Assembly: GCA_018823795.1 (NCBI GenBank)
Contig: JAHJGZ010000081.1
Coordinates: forward strand, 1-44,324
Reading direction: 5' to 3'
Length of the DNA stretch: 44,324 nt
From: Candidatus Omnitrophota bacterium
GTDB taxonomy: Bacteria; Omnitrophota; Omnitrophia; JAHJGZ01
A model generated the notes under the pieces. It had not been told where the DNA came from, searched no databases, and was given only the letters and a program-made list of their open reading frames with translations. This document shows positions 8,343-17,000 of the stretch, piece after piece; within the stretch, counting starts at the first letter, position 1; the number at the start of each line of letters is the position of its first letter. Position numbers and translations under genes: made by a program.

Positions 8343-9665
8343 ATGAAACATATTTTTTTTATTATTATTTTTCTCACTTTTATATGTGAAGTAGGATACA
8401 CCGGAAGCTATCTCGGTCTTGAACCCGGCCTTTCGACTAAAGAAGATACAATCAAGATTTTTGGTGACCCGACGGAGACAATCGTAAAAAATGAACGCTA
8501 TACGTTTACGCCGACTGATAAGGGGCTCAAATTCATTTCGATCGTTTTCTATAAGGATACACAAGTGATTCGGAACATCGAAATCTATCCTCAAGAAAAA
8601 CATCAAGGAAGTGACTATCAGGAATGGCTTACGCTGCATGAACCTTTTGAACGTTCATCTGATACAGAAGGGAATCTCATCGAATATTATCTTCCGCATG
8701 GTGTTGCACTCCATTATAACGGCAAGAGGGATACTGCCCCCGTCCTTTTTATTGAACATTTTAATCCGTCCCGTTTTGAAAATATAGAGGTCGTGAAGAA
8801 CAAGAAGCCCTATGTGGGCATACGACTGATTGCACACGATGATGCGGGGTATAAAGTATTTGAGGTTGAGGAAAAAAGTCCTGCTGCGCAAGCAGATCTT
8901 CAGAAAGATGATGTCATCTTAGAAATCGAAGGACATTATTTTTATGAAAAGGGACTGGATCCTTCGAGTTTTATGTCGGCATTGTCTTTGCTGCCGATTA
9001 ATAAGAAACTATCGTGTGTAGTAGAAAGAAGGGAAAAAGAAAAAAAACTGACCCTTAAAATTATCGAAATGGATCAGGAACAGCAGCAGGAAGATATTCA
9101 AAAAGCGTTATCCCTTTTTCAACAAGGCCAGTTCTTAATGAATACCGGTCATTTCTATGAAGCACTTGAGGCCTTCAAAAAAGCGATCTGGTTAAATCCC
9201 CTGGAACCGCTCTATTATACATCACGAGGCGATGTCTATTATCGCATCGGGCTCCACGATTTTGCTATTGACGAACTTACAAAATCAGTACGCATGATGC
9301 CACAACATTTTCCCTACTATGTGCTCGGTGTTATCTATAGTGAAAAGAAGGATTATACAAAAGCGATCCATGCATTTCAAAAATCGCTTGCACTAAATCC
9401 TAATAGTGATGTACGTGCGCAGCTCGCCTTTTGTTATTTTGAGAAAAAACTTTTTCGTGATGCAGCTCGCGAATGTCAAAAAGTTTTACAGATAAACGAA
9501 GACATGCCCGCGGTGACCTATTATCTGGCTGTTTGTTTTGACAAATTGCATAACGTACCGAAAGCCCTCTATTTTTATGAGAAATTTCTCACCTTTGATA
9601 CGAATGATGAAGATATGAAAAAAAATGCACGAGAGCGGGTTGCATTTTTCGGTGGTATCACATAA
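8343..9665 (+). CDS. Exported PDZ-TPR protein
   Basis: 440 aa. Residues 1-20 form a signal peptide (MKHIFFIIIFLTFICEVGYT). The segment that follows, to about residue 135 (YLGLEPGLSTKEDTIKIFGDP), resembles the SmpA/BamE-like lead-in seen in many envelope proteins. A PDZ domain lies at about residues 150-240 (VGIRLIAHDDAGYKVFEVEE, SPAAQADLQKDDVILEIEG). Four to five TPR units follow from about residue 255 (FQQGQFLMNTGHFYEALEAF, YYTSRGDVYYRIGLHDFAID, YYVLGVIYSEKKDYTKAIHA). It is likely a periplasmic scaffold or adaptor, perhaps for proteolysis or envelope assembly; no enzymatic residues are seen. It lies 9 bp after rmuC. Confidence 0.82.
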   Translation: MKHIFFIIIFLTFICEVGYTGSYLGLEPGLSTKEDTIKIFGDPTETIVKNERYTFTPTDKGLKFISIVFYKDTQVIRNIEIYPQEKHQGSDYQEWLTLHEPFERSSDTEGNLIEYYLPHGVALHYNGKRDTAPVLFIEHFNPSRFENIEVVKNKKPYVGIRLIAHDDAGYKVFEVEEKSPAAQADLQKDDVILEIEGHYFYEKGLDPSSFMSALSLLPINKKLSCVVERREKEKKLTLKIIEMDQEQQQEDIQKALSLFQQGQFLMNTGHFYEALEAFKKAIWLNPLEPLYYTSRGDVYYRIGLHDFAIDELTKSVRMMPQHFPYYVLGVIYSEKKDYTKAIHAFQKSLALNPNSDVRAQLAFCYFEKKLFRDAARECQKVLQINEDMPAVTYYLAVCFDKLHNVPKALYFYEKFLTFDTNDEDMKKNARERVAFFGGIT

Positions 9666-9699
9666 GACATTTTCCGCCTACTGTTTGGTGAAAAGAGAA

Positions 9700-9791
9700 G
9701 TGAGGATAAATCCCTATTTTTAGATTATTTTTGGGTCTCGACTTTGAAAAAAGTTCGGAAGACCTTTTGCTCTAATAGAATTTATCCTCAC
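9700..9791 (+). ncRNA. Candidate structured RNA in the 9.67-9.95 kb spacer
   Basis: A perfect 12-bp stem GTGAGGATAAAT (9700-9711) with ATTTATCCTCAC (9780-9791) encloses a second hairpin at 9733-9765: GGTCT-CGA-CTT pairs AAG-TTCG-GG-AGACC with small bulges. No T-tract follows, so it is not a simple terminator. It could be a small RNA, a 3'-UTR element of the PDZ-TPR gene, or an attenuator for the small gene downstream. It does not match any RNA family I recognise. Strand assumed from gene direction. Confidence 0.4.
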
Positions 9792-9853
9792 TATAGTATT
9801 ATGCAAGCGTCGTGCCAGGAAATGAGACAATCACGTTTTCTTATAAGTCGTTA

Positions 9854-9859
9854 TATAAT
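9854..9859 (+). promoter_or_regulatory. Possible -10 box TATAAT upstream of the 46-aa gene
   Basis: TATAAT at 9854-9859 lies 94 bp before the small ORF at 9953; I see no convincing -35 box at the expected spacing. Between it and the ORF, two mutually exclusive hairpins can form around 9902-9932: GGGAA-GGAA-TTTCC versus TTTCCCA with TGGGAAA. That would suit leader-level control, but the evidence is weak. Confidence 0.3.
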
Positions 9860-9952
9860 AAAAACTTAGTGTCCCATCAAGAATAATGGCTTGAGGGGCA
9901 GAGGGAAGGAATTTCCCAGAGACGGTGGGAAAGAACTTACAAAGGGGGTATT

Positions 9953-10093
9953 ATGTGGCCATTATTTGATTGGTGTACCTGCAGCACCACACAGATATGT
10001 CTGTTTTGTAAAGTGCTCACTATTTTCTGCCTTATTGCGGTAGTGGGAATTGCAGGGTTTCTTGTGTATAGGAGAAACCGAAAGAATAAATAG
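9953..10093 (+). CDS. Small cysteine-rich single-pass membrane protein (46 aa)
   Basis: ATG 9953 is preceded by AAAGGGGGTATT, a good Shine-Dalgarno, and the frame runs 46 codons to TAG 10091-10093. The product has a Cys-rich N-terminus (five Cys in the first 26 residues: WCTCS, ICLFCK and FC), one hydrophobic helix (about residues 22-40) and a basic C-terminus (RRNRKNK). This gives a predicted orientation with the Cys cluster outside and the positive tail inside. No homologue is recognised. The ribosome site, clean topology and the similar small membrane gene at 10308 argue that it is real. A palindromic element begins 8 bp after its stop. Confidence 0.6.
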   Translation: MWPLFDWCTCSTTQICLFCKVLTIFCLIAVVGIAGFLVYRRNRKNK

Positions 10094-10100
10094 AAGCGGA

Positions 10101-10140
10101 ATCCCGATTAGACTATGCTTGGTACGCTGTCTAACGGGAT
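10101..10140. repeat. Hairpin ATCCCG/CGGGAT preceding copy 3
   Basis: ATCCCG (10101-10106) and TAGAC (10109-10113) pair with GTCTA (10129-10133) and CGGGAT (10135-10140). A hairpin with the same ATCCCG/CGGGAT base precedes copy 8 at 40837-40865, so this looks like an optional extra arm of the repeat family. Confidence 0.7.
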
Positions 10141-10142
10141 AC

Positions 10143-10291
10143 GTGAAGACATACTTTACAGAACGAAGTGATGTAAAGTATATGCCTGAACATATACTTT
10201 GCCAGCTGGCTGGCAAAGTATTAATTCGCAGACGGCCTTACGGCCTATAAATTTACATCGCTCTTTAGACGATGTAAATTATCTGCTCATT
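10143..10291. repeat. Three-arm palindromic element, copy 3
   Basis: Closing GTGA (10143-10146) with TCAT (10287-10290, one G-T wobble). Left arm: AGAC-ATACTTTAC with GTAAAGTAT, bulge AT, GCCT (one mismatch in the 4-bp base). Middle: GAAC/AATTC around ATACTTTGCCAG and its complement (10194-10221). Right arm: GCAG, AC bulge, mini-hairpin GGCC-TTAC-GGCC (10234-10245), then AATTTACATCG with CGATGTAAATT, and CTGC (10283-10286). TAAGGAGG, the ribosome site of the next gene, follows directly, exactly as in copies 1 and 2. Confidence 0.82.
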
Positions 10292-10307
10292 TAAGGAGGT
10301 TCACGGT

Positions 10308-10526
10308 ATGAAGGTATTTATTATTATCCTTATTATTATCATTGCATTCACGTATCTTGTTACGGGGCGTCATACAGCTATGATGCATAATATTAAGCAA
10401 AGAGGCGTTGGCGCAATTATGGAGGAGCCGGTGTGGCTCTGTAAGTTAGTGGGTGCAAAAATTGCCAGTATCAAGCAGAGCATTCAGGATTTTATTGATA
10501 GAGGAGGAGTAGGAAGAAAAAATTAA
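10308..10526 (+). CDS. Small membrane-anchored protein of unknown function (72 aa)
   Basis: ATG 10308 has a strong Shine-Dalgarno (AAGGAGGTTCACGGT). The product has one N-terminal transmembrane helix (MKVFIIILIIIIAFTYLVTG) and a short amphipathic cytoplasmic or periplasmic tail (VWLCKLVGAKIASIKQSIQDF) ending in GGVGRKN. It is not recognised as a known family. It lies in a run of spacer-type sequence between two regulatory regions, together with the 46-aa gene upstream. The start region and codon choice look like a real gene; the function is open. Confidence 0.65.
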   Translation: MKVFIIILIIIIAFTYLVTGRHTAMMHNIKQRGVGAIMEEPVWLCKLVGAKIASIKQSIQDFIDRGGVGRKN

Positions 10527-10533
10527 CAGTGCG

Positions 10534-10600
10534 CCTGCCTGCCGGCAGGCAGGAATTAATCCATTACTCAGCAATTGTACAATGTGGTGCTGAGTAATGG
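10534..10600. repeat. 20-bp palindrome plus 12-bp stem in the pre-riboswitch spacer
   Basis: CCTGCCTGCCGGCAGGCAGG occupies 10534-10553. A separate hairpin follows: CCATTACTCAGC (10561-10572) with GCTGAGTAATGG (10589-10600). The stretch is likely another member of the spacer hairpin family, lacking the ATGA/TCAT closure. From 10601 to 10694 I see nothing beyond AT-rich sequence leading into the promoter. Confidence 0.7.
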
Positions 10601-10694
10601 GAATCCCACTGACCAATAGATAGCACACCATACACCCCCTAACCTTCTGATATCAAACAAGATATAAAATGTATTTTTTTTTTGTTTCATGCCC

Positions 10695-10723
10695 TTGATA
10701 TTTTTATCCATCTGAGCTATATT
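10695..10723 (+). promoter_or_regulatory. Sigma70-like promoter of the riboswitch/giant gene 1 transcript
   Basis: TTGATA (10695-10700), 17-bp spacer, TATATT (10718-10723). Predicted initiation near 10730 places the aptamer about 20 nt into the transcript, which is the arrangement expected for a riboswitch leader. Confidence 0.6.
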
Positions 10724-10747
10724 TTACCTAACTATAATTTGAACAAA

Positions 10748-10864
10748 GAGATAAAGTAAACTTGCCGAAAGGCAGGGACACAAAGCTATAGGGTCTAAGA
10801 GGCGTAATGGATTAGAATAACGTCCGGACGGATCATCGGAAGCTTATGACAGCCAGCTGTAAAC
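10748..10864 (+). promoter_or_regulatory. GEMM-I cyclic-dinucleotide riboswitch aptamer
   Basis: The sequence shows the GEMM-I core in order. GTAAAC (10756-10761) is followed by P2 closed by a GAAA tetraloop (TTGCC-GAAA-GGCAG), then GGGACACAAAGC, GGGTCTAA, a P3 arm of about 45 nt, and the conserved 3' GACAGCC (10848-10854). These are the hallmark elements of the c-di-GMP-I class. Aligned by eye to Vc2, the ligand-contacting position 20 is A (10755) rather than G, the state reported for the GEMM-Ib cGAMP sensors. The aptamer's 3' end overlaps the 5' strand of the terminator (10851 onward), so ligand binding should oppose termination (ON switch, inferred). It controls giant gene 1. Confidence 0.88.
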
Positions 10865-10893
10865 ATGATATGTGTTTATAGCTGGCTTTTTTT
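10851..10893 (+). terminator. Intrinsic terminator, expression platform of the riboswitch
   Basis: AGCCAGCT (10851-10858) pairs with AGCTGGCT (10880-10887), extended by TAAACA/TGTTTA, and is followed directly by a run of seven T (10887-10893). It shares AGCC with the aptamer core, so aptamer and terminator are mutually exclusive. Confidence 0.85.
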
Positions 10894-11000
10894 AATGAGG
10901 CCCACACTTACGACGCAGAATGCGACTTAAGTGTGCTGGCCGAATTAACCCCGTAAAATGTGAAACATTTTATCGGGGTATAGTTCAACAAAGTAATTTC
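10894..11000. repeat. Palindromic element, copy 4, in the leader of giant gene 1
   Basis: AATGA (10894-10898). Left arm: GGCC-CACACTTA with TAAGTGTG, bulge CT, GGCC (10899-10941). Middle: GAATT (10942-10946) with AGTTC (10982-10986) around CCCC-G-TAAAATGT and ACATTTTA-TC-GGGG (10949-10978). Right arm reduced to CAAAG-TAATTT-CTTTG (10989-11004), with no TCAT closure. It lies between the terminator and the start codon, so it is transcribed only when the switch is read through. Confidence 0.7.
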
Positions 11001-11015
11001 TTTGAGAATACACAA

Positions 11016-14000
11016 ATGAAAATGAACAAAACAATACGTACGATAGCATTTTTTACCGCCCTTATTTTTTCTTTTACGACAGTTGTACATTCCGCACCAT
11101 CCAGTGTGTACAAGATCAATGTCCCCGAATCCATTGGTACGGTAAAAGAACGGTGGAGAGGGAATGAGAAAAACGGTGTAGTCGTACACGTGCAGGATGC
11201 GCACACGAGTCTTGAAGCACAGGTAAACCTCGCAAAAATCCTTTTGCACCTTGAAAAAAATGAAAAGGTAAAACACGTAGGACTTGAAGGTGGTGATCGC
11301 GTACTTGATGTTTCTTCCTGTCGCGACTTTGCTATACCGCAGGCGCGCAATGCAATGGTGCACCGCTTTATGCAGCAAGGAGTATTGAGCGGTGTAGAGT
11401 CGGCAGCAATTTTAGGTACGGGACGCGCTCAGTATGCCGGCATCGAAGAGACCGAACTTTTTTATAAAAATCTTGAACAATTTAATGAAGCAACAAACTC
11501 TTTTGAAAAAAACGCAGATGCGTTTAGGCAGTTACAAAAAACAATAGATGATTATTATCATGAAGTCATTATTGCTCCTGCCTTAGCGGCCTTTCTCGAG
11601 AAGGAAAAACAGTACAAAAACAATGCGATTCCCTTGTTTGATTTTATTGAAGTATTACTAACCGGCGTACCAACTTTCGATGATCTTATGCAGAATTGTC
11701 CGGTTTTATATTCTTTTATCGAAACGGTACAAAAAAAGCGTACTTTTTTTAAAGACGTACTCGATCTTGAAAAGAAAGCATTGCGCAAATGGGCGCATGA
11801 GCGGCAAGGGTCGTTTTCTGAGGAAGATCAAAACACCTATCACACCATAGCGGCGTCATTGTTAAGTACCAGCGAAGACGGCTATGAACAATTATTATCG
11901 TTGCATCAAAAATATGGCATTATCGAAGCACGGAACGGTGCTCGTAGCCGCATGCCCTACGAGTATCTGCGTAAGTACCTTACGGTATGCCGGTCATTAG
12001 AAGCGATTGATTTTCCAACCCTTTTTCGAGAAATCGAGCATGTTTCGATGGATATCAAATTAAATTATGCTCGATCAGACGAAGAGCGTGCCTATATTCT
12101 TCTCGATGAGGGCATACGGTTTATCGAAAATCTCATCACCCTTAAGCTTGTTCCGGAAGATACGGTATTGCTTGAAGAAAAAACAGAAACGATACGCACT
12201 CATATTTACGAATTTGCTCGTGCGCAGTCGATAATAATCGATTATAGGCACCTCAACGCTCTTATTGACAAAGCCATATGTTTTTATCGAGAGGCTCATC
12301 GACGCGATGAGGTATTAGTAAATAATCATCTCGCGAATGTGCAGGATAATAAAAATGCTGTTTCAGTACTGGTGAGCGGTGGTTTTCACTCACCCGGAAT
12401 AAAACAAGCATTAAAGAAACGTGGCATTTCATACGTTGAGATAGCTCCCCGTATGACAGACATCCGCAGCGATATTCCCTACGTTGAAAAGATGCGGGGC
12501 TCTCTCGTCTCACCTCATTCCATGAGCCAGATTACCATTCATTATCTTCTCAGTGATCTTTCTCGTGGCAAAGGACGACGCACGATAGAAGGAGAGGTCA
12601 AAGAACGTATTAAGGAAGAATTGCTAAGCATTGCCATCTTACTGAAGCTGCAAGAAGAAAAGGATCGGATTGTCGGGAAGACCTTCGAACGCGGAGCTGA
12701 GATCAGTGATATCCTTCGTGAATTTTCAAAACAAATAGATCGGGAAAGAGAAAAAATCGAGATGTCATCCGGCGACTTAAACAAAATCATTGGAAAGCTC
12801 CATTCTATTATGATGCTTGCCGGTGCTGATCCCGAAGAAAATTTTGTTGAACAACTACCGACCGGAGACGAGGCATTAACCGCGGTGATTAAAAAAGCGT
12901 ATACCGATAGCCGGTTGGAATGGGAAAACGCAGCCCCCTTTATTACTGCACTCAATAGAGACATGAAGATTCGCCTTGCGACGTTAATTGAGCGCACACG
13001 AGTTTTTCCTATACGAGAAAAATATGTTTTTGACGCCGCTTCTGAAAAAAAAGAACCCAAAATATTTTCCCTGCGTATCGATACTTTTTCACATAGAACA
13101 CGTGCGCATGCGGTAATTGATCAATTGCGGACAAGCGGGGAGCTCATGGATGAAAAATTGTGGTATGACATTCGAGCGGACATTATGAATGAAAAAGGCC
13201 GTCTTGTAAAGGCAACCGCTGATGGACAGCTCGTCGCACTGCTCTACGTAAAGAATGAAGCTGATGGTGAAAGAAATGGAGATTATCTTTCTATACAAGC
13301 AGTTCATGTACGTGAAGAATGGCACACAAGACAGGTGTTGCAGCATATAGTGCTTTATATTGCCGAACGTTTTGCTCAAGGCTCAGATATATATTTTGAC
13401 GTACCAAGCAAAGGCCGTCAAACTTTTTTGCATAACGAAAAATATTCCCACGAATTTAGTGCCCTTATCAAAGAAGGAAAAGGCCAAGCACCTCAACACG
13501 CAATGCCTCTTTGCCTGCGTAGTAACGAACTCGACACATTGCGCAGATATGATAAGGAAGAGCAGTCTATTTTACAAAATGAATTTAAGCGACAATCTAC
13601 ACAGGAAAACATCCACGACGATTCAGAGCAGATGTCTCCATCTTTCAACATTAACTTAGTGAGTGTGTTAGAAAGATATCGGGAAAGAGAAGATGTAGAA
13701 GATGCAAAAGTTAAGACTGCGGTACCGTGGAAGACGATAGGAAGCGTCATAGGTGTGTTGGCGGCTGGTTGTGCGACAATAGGGTTCGGTCTTTATGTGA
13801 ACCTTCTCTCGTTATCATTGAATACGATGTATACTCATTTTCCTACCATGATTTTGCATGGTGCATTTGGCGGTGCGTGTGGTGCTGTTCTGATGAATTT
13901 TCTAAACTGGGCGTACGAAAATGAATACGTCCCTTCAGACGAAGCGCAGCATGCTGCCTTGTGGTATACCTTGTTTCCGTGCGCGCTCGTTTCAATACCT

Positions 14001-17000
14001 CTTTTAAATATTCTTTTTGGCTATTATCTTCATTTTGATTATGTGGCAGCGATTTTTATGGGAGGAATCGGCGGCGTAGCAGTGAGCATAGGTCTTGCCG
14101 GCGTTGTTGCACGCATTATTGATTATGTCATTCATCCTGTTGGTAGGATGATACAAAGTATTGCAAACCATCCGCGCGCACAATATTTAGGAAAAGATGC
14201 GTATAATGCCTCCGATGCGGCATATAACATTGGGCTTCTAGTATCTCTCCCCGTATTTTTGACTGTAGGGATACTCGTAACGAATGGGAATATCGGACTG
14301 TATGATTTGACATTTGATGACTTAGAGATGCTTATCATAGCATTAGGCAGTGGCGTTGTCGTAGGGCGTTTTTCCGGCATGTTCGCACAACTCGTTACTG
14401 ATTGTATTGTCAAGCCGGTAGTGAATGGAATAAAAAACTTATCACATGACTCTATAGAAAAAACTCTTGTTGAAGAAGAGTATCAATTAGAAACGAATAT
14501 GCATACGGAAATAGAAGAGATATCTGAAGATGATTTTCCTACCTCACCGCTTGCGATTCACGGACAAAAATCTCCGTTCCTGCGATACTTTATTCTTGTT
14601 GCATCCATTTTTATCATACTATTTATTATGCTTAATGCTGTCTTCAAGCTTGATAGTTCGCAATTTCGCGACTACGTTTTTAAAAGTACATCCTCTTCTT
14701 CTCACCGTACATTACCCGAGGGCCAGCCAGAGAGAAGTGCTGAACAGGAGTCAGACCAAAAAACAGCGGTTGCCGATAGTCTTGAAGATACTCAAAAAAA
14801 ACCGTATTCGTTAGGAGTCGATACAAATCTTGATGAGGCAGGTAAAGTTAGCCCACTACCCGAGGCGGAAGAAAATGAACTCTCATTTGAATTAGTTAAC
14901 CCGGAAAATGTTACCGGAACGGAACTTGTCGTCATCGTGTATAACGGACAGGGTAACTATGAGTATCGTGAACAGAGTAAGGATAAGATACCGGAAGATG
15001 TATTGAAAAAAATCTTACAATTAGTAGAAAATATTATTGGAAAATTAAAATCGGATTCTAAAGATCACCGAGTCGTCGTACGCGTTATGAAAGATACCAA
15101 CAAAGAAATCCAAAAACCGGGCATTGCGATCTCGGGAGATACCACGACCGTGTATATTGATTTTGATATGGTGAACGATAGTTCTCAGGAAGTACCAAGC
15201 GATGAGCTTGCGGGGAATGTACACCGCGATATCCACAGGAGTCAAAGGGGCATAGTAACTTTTTTAAGTGCAGGCCTTTGCTTAGTGCCGTCTCTTGTGT
15301 ATGCTGCAGGAGAAGCTGTTGCAAACGAAAGTATATTGTCGGTATTGATGAGCGGAGCGTTATTTACTTTTCTCATCGGTGGACTTGCGCTTATTATGTA
15401 TCGCATTCTTCCTCGAGTATGGAATTCTCTCAAGAAAAATTTCGTGCAAAAGGGATATGAACGCGTAGAGACGATTTTTGCAAAAAATGAAGGAATAAGT
15501 ACGGTTTGGTTTATAGGTGGCGGAGCACTTATTTTTGTCCTTTTCCTTCTTGCGAATTATATGGTGTATTTTGAAAAATATCCCACGCTTTCGCATTATG
15601 CAAAACCAACCGGTGTTCCTCTTGTATATCAAACATATAATGACCACACTATTCCGGGTGGATTCGATATTGTGAGTAAGCTGCGTAAAGATATTAAACC
15701 CATCAAAAAACATCTTATTGCCATTGAAACAATAGCAGCACAGCATGATGTTGATTGGCTTGTCCGTGTTCGTGAAATCGAACAGTATTTGAGGAAAAAC
15801 CGTCTCATATCTGATAAAGCATTGGCTACCGATACTCATGGAAACGGTGTGTGTGATGTTGCCCTGGGGTTATTTCGTGGATACACTTTGTACAATGCTG
15901 ATAGAGAAGAGGGGGTATCGGATTGGGAGGCAGCGGTAAATGAGATGCTGGGGCACGAACGGGTAACCTCACCGGTAGATAAAACCATTTCAGGAAATCA
16001 AAATGGATTTAGCGCGATTCAAGCCATAGGAATCTTGGCGTTAGCGTGCATTCTTATAACATGTGCGCCGCTTGTTGTTATGAGTGGGGCAGCCGCAGCA
16101 TTGTTAGTGCGAGTCTATGTCCTTCACAAACAGGGTAAACTGAAAGAACCATTGCAGAAATTTGGGACTGACGTAATTGATTATCTCGCGGTAAAAATAC
16201 CTCCTCTCATTGACCGTATGTCAGACGCGTATGCTTCAGGGCAAGCGTTTATTGAAAAGATACAAGGGGCTACGTTTTATCGATCAGTAACACAGAAGAA
16301 AGCACAGGGGCTTCAGTTTTTTAATCGCCGCGTCATGAAACCAATCGGTAGAGGACTTTTTGTCTGTGCTCAGTATGGCATATCTGTTATCACCACGATC
16401 TACCATTTCATCGCTCGGTATGGTTCTTCGTTTGCTCAGAGAGTAGGAAAGAATCGGTTGTATCAGGAGACCATAGGGGATATTCTCAGATCGCTGCAGC
16501 TTGTGTATCACTTTATAGTGGTTCCTATCCTTATTCCGATCAGCTATCTTCTTTCACTCATTATTTATCCGATTGTTTTGGCATTTGGTGCAACTGGTAA
16601 ATTTCCGAGAATAGCAAAAGCAGTTACGACCGTGGTATTAATTGTCATTGCTCCGGTATTTGTATTTGCAAACGAGCGTTTTGTTACACCTCAGACGCTC
16701 GGGCAGCAGCCAGCAGGCATAGCATTGGCTCAAAAGGGTGCAACGGATGTTTCAGCAATGCGTGACATACTGAACCGTTCATACAATTACTTCCGCTATG
16801 GTACCGGTATTGATGAAAAAACAGAACTTCCCTATGAGCGACTTGCGGTATCGAAAAACAGTATTACTAATCAAGATACGCGGACACAGCCGACACTGAT
16901 TGGTTTTTATGTTCAATTTCTCATTGATATTGCGCACGGCAATATCAAAGTCGACTTTATAAAACCGCTCGATGCCCAAAAAAGACTTGAACGTATACTC

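Noticed and set aside
9700-9791. 6S RNA or SRP RNA
   Set aside because: Too short for 6S, and the SRP GGAA tetraloop context is absent; left as an unassigned structured RNA.
10920-11015. Longer start for giant gene 1 (32 extra residues from ATG 10920)
   Set aside because: This stretch lies in palindromic leader copy 4 and lacks a ribosome site; the signal peptide begins cleanly at 11016.
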